A DNA stretch of 8,178 bases from an uncultured Zetaproteobacteria bacterium (GTDB lineage Bacteria > Pseudomonadota > Zetaproteobacteria > Mariprofundales > Mariprofundaceae): the NCBI GenBank assembly GCA_913056285.1, contig CAJXNE010000092.1, forward strand, positions 1 through 8,178, written 5' to 3'. Below, piece after piece: positions 1 through 6,700 of the stretch. Position 1 is the first letter of the stretch; the number at the start of each line of letters is the position of its first letter. The position numbers and the translations under genes are program-made. The notes below the pieces were generated by a model that was not told where the DNA came from, searched no databases, and saw nothing but the letters and a program-made list of their open reading frames with translations.

Positions 1-1
1 T

Positions 2-109
2 GACCTTGAACGCTTTGTTCAGGCACAGGCAAAGGTCTATCAACAGGCTCTGGCTGAAATCCGGCAAGGGCGCAAGCAGAGCCACTGGATCCTTGTTCGC
101 TATTTTTGA
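2..109 (+). pseudogene. DUF1810-family protein, N-terminal fragment (5' end outside the window)
   Basis: The frame starting at base 2 reads DLERFVQAQAKVYQQALAEI followed by RQGRKQSHWILVRYF and a TGA stop. DUF1810 proteins begin with a very similar segment (roughly LxRFVxAQxxVYxxxLAELRxGRKRSHWMWFIFPQ), so the family call rests on the helix plus the GRK-SHW motif. After SHW the similarity ends: the expected WFIFPQL is absent and the frame closes five codons later. No other frame in the next 100 bases restores it. Full DUF1810 proteins are about 140 residues, so about three quarters is missing and this is probably a decayed or truncated gene. The start codon lies upstream of the window. DUF1810 members are sometimes labelled 'calpastatin' without support, and their function is unknown. 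Confidence 0.6.
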
Positions 110-295
110 TGGGGCCGTTGATGGGAAGACAGTGGCGCTGTTGGAGCAACGAGCGTAGCTATTATCATTATAACTGATGATGTCCATTATTTTTATAAGT
201 TAGATTTTTTCTAATGCATATCTAAAGTTGCTGCTGAGTTTTTTATCAATGTGCATAGATTCTTCTTTACTATGCGATGAAACAGGAGAGAGCAG
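110..295. other. AT-rich intergenic region upstream of cbbQ
   Basis: There is no gene here. The first part (110-160) is ordinary GC-rich sequence that may be debris from the DUF1810 gene. From about 160 to 275 it becomes strongly AT-rich, which fits a promoter region. -10-like hexamers are present (TATAAG at 194-199, TACTAT at 268-273) but neither has a good -35 at 16-18 bp, as is common for activator-dependent promoters. A good Shine-Dalgarno, AGGAGAG at 284-290, lies five bases before the cbbQ ATG and fixes that start. Confidence 0.6.
200..225. promoter_or_regulatory. candidate LysR-type (CbbR-like) operator
   Basis: TTAGA (200-204) and TCTAA (210-214) form a dyad that contains the T-N11-A pattern of LysR-type regulator boxes. 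A further half, ATCTAA (220-225), also pairs with TTAGAT (200-205), so three related half-sites are crowded into 26 bp. cbb operons are classically controlled by the LysR-type regulator CbbR. No cbbR gene is in the window, and such AT-rich dyads arise easily by chance, so this is a candidate based only on pattern and position, about 70-95 bp upstream of the cbbQ start. Confidence 0.3.
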
Positions 296-1099
296 ATGAG
301 TAATAGCGAGCAATACCGCGTTCAGAATGAACCGTTTTATCAGGTGCAAGCCGATGAGGTGGAGCTATATGAGGCTGCATATAAGGCCAAACTTCCCGTG
401 ATGGTTAAGGGGCCGACCGGTTGCGGCAAATCACGCTTTATCGAGCATATGGCATGGAAACTGGGTAAGCCGATCATATCTGTAGCCTGTAATGAGGATA
501 TGACCGCTTCTGATCTGGTGGGCCGCTACCTTCTTGATGCCAATGGAACGCGCTGGCTGGATGGTCCGCTGACCACGGCTGCACGTATCGGCGCGATCTG
601 TTATCTCGATGAGGTGGTTGAGGCGCGTCAGGACACGACGGTCGTGATTCATCCATTAACCGATCATCGACGTACATTGCCTTTGGACAAGAAGGGTGAG
701 CTGGTTGAAGCACACCCGGACTTTCAACTTGTCATTTCGTATAATCCCGGCTACCAGAATATGATGAAGGACTTGAAGCAGTCCACCAAGCAGCGCTTTG
801 CCGCCTTTGAGTTCGATTATGCAACTGCTGAGGTGGAAACGGGTATTGTTGCTAAGGAAACCGGTGTTGATCCTGAAGTTGCCGCCAGGCTTGTGAAGAT
901 CGGCGAGACGGCGCGCAACCTGAAAGGCCATGGTTTGGATGAAGGGATTTCTACACGCCTGTTGGTCTACGCCGCAACCCTGATCAAGGCTGGGATTGCG
1001 CCTCGTTCAGCTTGCCGAATGGCGTTAGTCCGCCCGATTACCGATGATGCGGATATTCGTGATACGCTGGATCACGCTATCGATGCGATTTTTGAGTAG
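296..1099 (+). CDS. cbbQ: CbbQ, MoxR-class AAA+ ATPase subunit of the CbbQO rubisco activase
   Basis: This cytoplasmic AAA+ motor, together with CbbO, remodels RuBisCO to release tightly bound inhibitory sugar phosphates at the cost of ATP. The 267-residue length is normal for CbbQ. Visible motifs are Walker A GPTGCGKS (residues 39-46), Walker B ICYLDE (101-106), a sensor-1 segment SYNPGYQ with Asn150, a likely arginine finger in KQRF (Arg167), and the GISTRLL sensor-2 region (217-223). The insertion RRTLPLDKKGELVEAHPDF (about 125-143) is the loop that MoxR-class proteins carry after Walker B. The start is set by AGGAGAG five bases upstream. cbbO follows on the same strand, although a 160-bp palindromic element now separates the pair. 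The close paralogues NorQ and NirQ share these motifs; the CbbQ assignment is preferred on overall sequence and the long CbbO-type partner. All catalytic residues look intact. Confidence 0.9.
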   Translation: MSNSEQYRVQNEPFYQVQADEVELYEAAYKAKLPVMVKGPTGCGKSRFIEHMAWKLGKPIISVACNEDMTASDLVGRYLLDANGTRWLDGPLTTAARIGAICYLDEVVEARQDTTVVIHPLTDHRRTLPLDKKGELVEAHPDFQLVISYNPGYQNMMKDLKQSTKQRFAAFEFDYATAEVETGIVAKETGVDPEVAARLVKIGETARNLKGHGLDEGISTRLLVYAATLIKAGIAPRSACRMALVRPITDDADIRDTLDHAIDAIFE

Positions 1100-1105
1100 C
1101 ATGTC

Positions 1106-1273
1106 TTATCCCGGACTATTCATAAATGCTGCCGCGCCCTGACTTGTTCATTTACCCGCAACGAATCCTTCGTCAGTCGTCCGTATGCACTGCTACGGAC
1201 TTCTTTCTCAGAATCCGTTGCGGGCAAATGTCCGGCGTGATCATCACGACGATTCATGAATAGTCCGGGTTAT
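1106..1273. mobile_element. MITE-like palindromic element inserted between cbbQ and cbbO
   Basis: The element proper is 1110-1269 (160 bp). Its ends are 18-bp inverted repeats, CCCGGACTATTCATAAAT at 1110-1127 and its complement at 1252-1269, matching at 17 of 18 positions. A second pair (1149-1163 and 1216-1230, 14 of 15 matching) and a third (1179-1185 GTCCGTA and 1194-1200 TACGGAC, perfect) are nested inside, and all three pairs share the same centre, 1189.5. The tetranucleotide TTAT occurs directly outside both ends (1106-1109 and 1270-1273), as expected for a target-site duplication. There is no coding capacity, so it would need a transposase supplied elsewhere. A 4-bp duplication with CC-starting ends is compatible with IS1380-type transposition, but that family assignment is from memory and unverified. 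As RNA it should fold into one long interrupted hairpin. Confidence 0.82.
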
Positions 1274-3539
1274 GACTGAAGTGATGGCGATTTCGCCTGA
1301 AGTTGCCGAACTCCGCAATAAGCTTGGGAGAACCTTTCCTGCCGTCGATGCAGTATTTGATGATCTTGCAGCCGAGGCTTTACGCATTCTTTCTCCAAAT
1401 GCTGTGGAACTCTGGCTGGATGGCGCGAAGTTTCTCGGCTCCCTGGGCCGGGGGGCTGAGCCGATGCTGGTGTTTCTTGAGGAGGCTCCCCAGGTCGCAA
1501 GTGTGCTTGGCGATGAAGCGATTGATACCCTGAAAGATTTCGCATACAAGATTTCACGCACTCCCAACGGCGATGCCATTGTACCTTTTCTGCAGACGGC
1601 AGTTTCGGCGGCCCGCCGTTTGGAGGATATGGGCCTGTTTGGCGATTATCTGAATCTGGTTGATGAAGTGATGCAGCAAACCACGACGTCGGTGCATGGC
1701 ATTGTGGCCACCCATCCGAGTCCATCGTTTGTCGATTTTTTGAAAAGCGTTCCAACACTGCTGAATAACCTCAGTCTCGGTGGGCTGAAGCATTGGGCTG
1801 AATTTGGCATCAAGGGCTATATGAATGACCCTGAGGGGCAAGCCAATTATTTTGCTCTCCAGTCAGTCGATGCGCACCATGTTATGCAGCGTGAGCGCCA
1901 TGGCACACTGCTGGTCGATCATGAGCGCCTGCTGAATATGTATATGACCGGTATATGGAAAACTGAGGCGGTTTACCGACCGTATTCGCTGCTGTTTGAT
2001 GAAATACGCAAGCCTCGCCCCTATCTGGACAAGCAGGGGATTCATCTGCCGGACGTGTATGATGATCTGAAACTTGCATCGGGCGAGGTGATTTCCGGGA
2101 CCAACCGATACAGGGGACTGCTGGCGCATATTGCGGCGCATCAGCGTTGGACGATGCCGATTGTGGCAGACAATCTCTCGCCGTTTCAACGGATGGCTAC
2201 GGAAATGTTTGAGGATATTCGGGTTGAATCGCTGGCCATACGTGAATGGCCCGGGTTGAGACGCCTGTGGCTGGCTCTGCACCCGAAACCGGTGGAAGGT
2301 TCGGCGCCGGATGATCATTGTGATATTTACCATCGTCTTGCCATATTCTCGCGTGCGGTGCTCGATCCCGATCATGGCTATCAGGATGCTGTATTAAATG
2401 ATTTCGTTGCTCGCTTCCATGCTTTGATGGAACAGGGGAGTAAGACGCAGGATATGGCCGATTTTGCTATCCAGTGGTATGTAAAATCGAAGAAAGAAAC
2501 GGATCGTTCACCCAAGCTGTTTCTTGATGATATCGAAGTCGAATACCGTGATGACAATCGTCATATGTGGGTGATGATCGAACCGGATGATGAAGATTTA
2601 ACGTCTGATTCGAGTCAGGCTGAGCCCGATGAGCAGGAATTTGAGCTGCCGCCACGTTATTATAATGAATGGGATTATAAGTCCGAGGTTTACCGCCCGG
2701 ACTGGGTGAGCCTTTACGAACATCTGCATCCGTCGGCATCGCCTGCGAAGGTGGATGGCTTACTCGATAAGCACGCACATTTGTTGAAACGTTTGCAGAG
2801 GCTTATTGATATGCTCAAGCCACAGAACAAGGTGCGTATTCGTTTTCAGGAAGAGGGTACGGAGCTTGATCTGGATGTAGCCATTCGATCGTTGATTGAT
2901 CACAAGGCGGGCTCTCAGCCGGATCCTCGCATCAATATGAGCCATCGCACCGACGGGCGCAGCATTGCCGTGTCTCTGCTACTGGATTTATCGGTGTCGC
3001 TGAATGAAAAGCCGGACGGTTGCTCGCAGACGATTCTGGAGCTTTCGCAGGAGGCGGTCAGCCTGCTCGGTTGGGCGGTTCAGCAGACCGGTGATCCGCT
3101 GGCAATTGGTGGTTTCCATTCCAACTCACGGCATGAAGTCCGCTATTATCATTTCAAGGGTTTCTCGGAATCCTGGGGGGATGAGGTCAAGGGGCGTATC
3201 GCTGCGATGGAGGGGGCGATGTCGACCCGTATGGGTGCAGCTATGCGTCATGCCGGAGCAGGACTCGGCAATCAAACGGCTGAAAAAAAGCTGCTGCTGG
3301 TGCTCACGGATGGCCGTCCGCACGACATTGATGTGAAGGATGAGCAGCATCTGATTCGTGATGCGCATAAGGCGGTGCAGGAGCTGGATCAGGAGGGCAT
3401 CTATACATACTGCATCAACCTTGACCCCAAGGCGGATGAGTATGTCGGCGACATCTTTGGCAATCAGTTCAACGTAATTGATCGCATCGATCACCTGCCC
3501 GAGCGCCTGCCCGAGCTGTTTATCTCGCTGACCAAATAA
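1272..3539 (+). CDS. cbbO: CbbO, von Willebrand factor A domain subunit of the CbbQO rubisco activase
   Basis: CbbO is the adaptor that docks on the CbbQ hexamer and contacts RuBisCO through its C-terminal VWA domain. The 755-residue protein has a helical N-terminal region, an acidic low-complexity linker around residues 436-457 (rich in D, E and S), and a VWA domain from about residue 560 to the end. The MIDAS metal site looks complete: DLSVS (Asp572, Ser574, Ser576), a Thr in STRMG (Thr652) and LTDG (Asp680). NorD is the nearest alternative family; the cbbQ partner and the length favour CbbO. The start at 1272 is the longest, but no Shine-Dalgarno precedes it; the sequence just before is the end of the palindromic element. 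Met5 (1284) is an alternative start, also without a good ribosome-binding site. Removing the element would put the ATG about 12 bases after the cbbQ stop, which suggests ancestral translational coupling. Confidence 0.9.
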   Translation: MTEVMAISPEVAELRNKLGRTFPAVDAVFDDLAAEALRILSPNAVELWLDGAKFLGSLGRGAEPMLVFLEEAPQVASVLGDEAIDTLKDFAYKISRTPNGDAIVPFLQTAVSAARRLEDMGLFGDYLNLVDEVMQQTTTSVHGIVATHPSPSFVDFLKSVPTLLNNLSLGGLKHWAEFGIKGYMNDPEGQANYFALQSVDAHHVMQRERHGTLLVDHERLLNMYMTGIWKTEAVYRPYSLLFDEIRKPRPYLDKQGIHLPDVYDDLKLASGEVISGTNRYRGLLAHIAAHQRWTMPIVADNLSPFQRMATEMFEDIRVESLAIREWPGLRRLWLALHPKPVEGSAPDDHCDIYHRLAIFSRAVLDPDHGYQDAVLNDFVARFHALMEQGSKTQDMADFAIQWYVKSKKETDRSPKLFLDDIEVEYRDDNRHMWVMIEPDDEDLTSDSSQAEPDEQEFELPPRYYNEWDYKSEVYRPDWVSLYEHLHPSASPAKVDGLLDKHAHLLKRLQRLIDMLKPQNKVRIRFQEEGTELDLDVAIRSLIDHKAGSQPDPRINMSHRTDGRSIAVSLLLDLSVSLNEKPDGCSQTILELSQEAVSLLGWAVQQTGDPLAIGGFHSNSRHEVRYYHFKGFSESWGDEVKGRIAAMEGAMSTRMGAAMRHAGAGLGNQTAEKKLLLVLTDGRPHDIDVKDEQHLIRDAHKAVQELDQEGIYTYCINLDPKADEYVGDIFGNQFNVIDRIDHLPERLPELFISLTK

Positions 3540-3542
3540 ACT

Positions 3543-3577
3543 CAGGGGGTACGTTTCTGGAACCTCTGTTTTTTTTT
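3543..3577 (+). terminator. rho-independent terminator of cbbQO
   Basis: Four bases after the cbbO stop, CAGGGGGT (3543-3550) can pair with ACCTCTG (3562-3568), with one G-T wobble and one bulged G. The loop is 11 bases, and nine T residues (3569-3577) follow directly. This is a canonical intrinsic terminator for the plus strand. It shields the convergent minus-strand gene from read-through. Confidence 0.75.
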
Positions 3578-3600
3578 GCCCTCTACTTACTTTTGAGGGA

Positions 3601-3756
3601 TTAAGACAGTATAGCAATGCCCGTCTTTTTGTCATAGGCAAAGCTGTGAATTTCGCGTCTGGTTAACTTGCTGGCAGCAGCTAGTGCCAGTCGCCGGGTT
3701 AAACCTTTTTCAGTCTTATGCCTCGTGGTGAATCCAGTCGGCGCCAAGGGTGCCAT
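3601..3756 (-). CDS. possible 51-aa basic small ORF overlapping the 3' end of the PEPCK-like gene
   Basis: On the minus strand, shifted relative to the PEPCK-like frame, an ATG at 3756 opens 51 codons ending at TAA (3601-3603). The C-terminal part reads TRRLALAAASKLTRREIHSF followed by AYDKKTGIAILS. It is rich in Arg and Lys and has a natural-looking amphipathic composition. It overlaps the last 41 bases of the upstream gene, which would allow translational coupling, but there is no Shine-Dalgarno and third-position base use shows no clear bias. I do not recognise the family. It may be a chance open frame or the remnant of a decayed gene. Confidence 0.2.
   Translation of the reverse strand: MAPLAPTGFTTRHKTEKGLTRRLALAAASKLTRREIHSFAYDKKTGIAILS
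3661..3710 (+). terminator. second hairpin followed by a short T-tract
   Basis: CTGGCA (3671-3676) pairs with TGCCAG (3685-3690) around an 8-base loop. The flanking GGTTAAC (3661-3667) pairs with GTTAAACC (3698-3705), with one bulged base. Five T residues follow (3706-3710). On the plus strand this could be a backup terminator downstream of cbbQO. On the minus strand, just after the PEPCK-like stop, the hairpin has no T-tract but could still protect the mRNA 3' end. It is weaker than the hairpin at 3543-3577. Confidence 0.35.
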
Positions 3757-6700
3757 CGAGCCGCTGCAGGTAGTCCGGGCCGGAGACGCGCTCGATCATG
3801 TGGTCGGCTTCGGTGATGCGTTCGGAAAGATGAAAATGGCGTTCGGCTTCATCTTCTTCGAGTTCCTGCCTCTGGGTACTCAGGTATTCGCGGTGCTGCA
3901 GCCAGAGATCCTTATCGCGGGACTGTTTGAGGATCAGGCGTTCTTTGTACCAGTCGCTTTGCATCAGGGACTCGCGGGTGAACATGGCGCGGAAGGCAGG
4001 ATCATCCACGCTCATGCCCTCATAGTTGCCGTTCGCCATCATGTGCAGCAGGGCTTTCAGTGGCGGGCAGGCATCCTCGATGGAGCCGTCGGTGAAGTAG
4101 TCGAGCGCCACGCGCTGCTGGGCTTCGCAGATGTTGTTGATGCCATCCACGAAATCAGCCATGCCCTGGGTTTCGGGTTTGAGCATGGCTTCATCGAGTA
4201 CGGCCATCGGCCTGTCGAATATCTTGCCGAAATGATCGTGCACGAAGCGCTCGGTCATGCGGTAGCCCAACCTGCTGGCCAGCACGGTTTTCCCCTCGAA
4301 TTCAAAATCATCGAGCTTTTCAAGATAACCCTGCTTGATCATATAGGCAGGCTTTTGCACCTTGGTCGGCAGGCGACACCAGATTTCTGGAATCAGCATG
4401 CTGATATCGTGATCGATACGCCTATCCACTCCGATATGGCCTGCTGCGGTGGAGAATCCGTCATAGCCGCAGAGGATGAAGGAGACCAGCGCATTGTTCA
4501 GATCGGCGGTGGCCGACAGCGAATTAAACGGGCCCTTGGTGAGTGCGCCTTCGGATCCTGCACCGGTGGTGGACGGGGATTTTCCGGTCAGGCTGCAGAT
4601 GAAATCCATGAACAGTTCGGGGAGCTCTTGATAGTGGATTGGATTGTACACCGCCAGTGAACGCACGCCCGGGGCCGGGGGGTTGTTGCGCCGACCTGTG
4701 AGCACGGCATTGACCGGGAAATGCACCGGCTGCCCCGGTTCCAGCCCGCGTTTCAGGCGGGTGCTGATTTCGCACAGATAGGCCGAACGCGGGTCGGCCA
4801 GATCCGGCCTGTCCTGCAGATAGCGTACATTCTGGCTAAGCTTGCCATCCATGATGCGCGGATGCGCAGATGATACAAAATACAGGGAATCATCCATGCC
4901 CCTGGCATTGTGGATCAGGCCCTGCATCGGTGCGCTGAATTTCTCGAAATGCACCACATCCTCGATTATCTCCTGCGCATCATCATGCTGCATGGGTTCA
5001 AAATTGGAGATAAAGCTATTGCCCGACGAAAGATCGGATTCGGTTTGCATATCCGCACCGCGATTGATCGCTTCATCCGGACGCTGGAACAGACGCAGTT
5101 CGCAGTTGCCCGTGATCTTGATGCTCGGGTGATCGAATTCGGGGTTCAGCCCGTCCACATAGCTCACAGGAACCACCGTGGAGGCAGTGATATCATCCTC
5201 CATCTGCAGTTTGTCTGATGCGATGTAGTCCTGACGCAGCTTGAACAGCCTCCAGCTGCCATCGGTACCGAATCCGACACGCAGGTAGCTGGCCATCAGC
5301 TTGCGGCCCTGGTGGCGCAGTTCGTGGCCCGGATGGCCGTTCACCTTATCCACCGAGAAATATCGGTCCCAGTCGCGGCCCCATGCTGTTCGGTAGAAGC
5401 GCTTGATCATGAAGGCCAGTGCGAGAATGTGCTGGGGGATGCTTTCCAGCCATTCATTGTATTCATCGGTGTAATCTTCATCCGAGGGGGTGAGCAGCTT
5501 GATCACTGAGCCAAGGCTGCGCTGCTTGCTCAGCAGGCTGCGGGTGTCGGCTTCCTGCGCATCCGGATCACGGAAACGGGTGGAAAAATCGCGCTCGAAC
5601 ACAGCCCGCACGCGAGCGATATTCTCTTCAAAATCGCCAACATACACAGGGCCTGAGATCACTGCACCTGCGATGGACTTGGATATCTCGGATTTACCGC
5701 CACCGGATACCGTGCTCGGTTTGTGGCAGAAGGTTCCCTCGCCGATGGTACCGATCAGACGCCAGCTCGGTGCATCGGGATGCCGCTCAAGGTGCACCCG
5801 GAAGCCGCTCGGGTAGATATAGATGCATTTGGCCAGCAGCTTGATCTGCTGCTCGCTGCTTTCGCCTTTCCATCTAACTGTAAGATCATGGAGGTTGATC
5901 TGTGTGTCTTCCGGCACATAGATGATTTCCGGAAAACGTTTATCCACGGCATAGCCTGCGGGCTGCATTTCGATCTTGTCAGCGAGGCGGCGGCAGAGAT
6001 CGGCGAAGCTGTGGCCTTCCACCATATAGCTTGAATGGGGTAGGTAGATTTCGCCGAGGTTGTAGCGCGGGAAGGCCAGCGCGCCACCGGCATGCTCTTC
6101 CTCGCAGCCTCCGAACAGATTGGCCGAGTAACTGATATGTGATTTGATCTCTTTCTTGCTGTAGCCGAAATAATTGTCGGCGATAATGGTGATGATCACC
6201 CCGCGCATGTCGCGGCAGACCAGCTTGAAGGCATTGCCATCGTTGTAACGTTCGTCGGCATCCGTCCAGCACATGCCGTCGCGAATCTGGCGTTCGCTGG
6301 CCTGATCCACATGCGGCAGGCCAAGGCCTTTCTTGCTCAGGCCGACCAAATGCGGAGCGAGAATGATGCAGCCGGTCTGCCCGGTCCAGTGATCGATATC
6401 CAGTGCGGCATCATTCTCCGGCAGGAAAGGATCGCCGCCATTGCCGAAGATGGATTCCACAAAATCAAGATTGGAGACTAGGCCGCCGGGCGCGAAGAAT
6501 CGCACCTCAAGGCTCTTGGCCGGTAGCACATCCTTCACTTCAGGCCGCACGATGGGGCGCAGCAGCAGCGATACCCAGAGATTGGCCTTTTCAGGCTCCT
6601 CACTGGTGGCAGGCAGTTCAAGCAGCCACTCCGGAGGATTGAATGCTTCTTTCAGCAGGGAGGCAAACACGTCGGCAGGCACTTCCTTTTTATCGGCGGG

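Noticed and set aside
1236..1248. Small palindrome CGTGATCATCACG inside the inserted element
   Set aside because: It is a six-base-arm dyad off the element's main centre of symmetry and has no partner on the other side, so it is not listed as a separate operator.
3126..3641. 171-codon minus-strand open frame opposite the cbbO 3' end
   Set aside because: It is antisense to the VWA domain of cbbO, whose motifs are intact. No recognisable protein features were seen, and it would have to read through the terminator at 3543-3577.
3698..3705. Possible integron attC site (GTTTAAC...GTTAACC on the minus strand)
   Set aside because: One core matches RYYYAAC, but the other matches GTTRRRY at only six of seven positions. 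The 45-bp span is shorter than known attC sites, and no integrase or cassette array is present.
3771..3779. TAGTCCGGG, identical to the tip of the palindromic element's terminal repeat
   Set aside because: It is a nine-base match inside conserved PEPCK-like coding sequence with no second arm or duplication, so it is coincidence.
3668..4660. 330-codon plus-strand open frame
   Set aside because: It lies antisense to the C-terminal third of the PEPCK-like gene, has no ribosome-binding site, and shows a low-complexity composition typical of an antisense shadow. The minus-strand frame carries recognisable conserved motifs.
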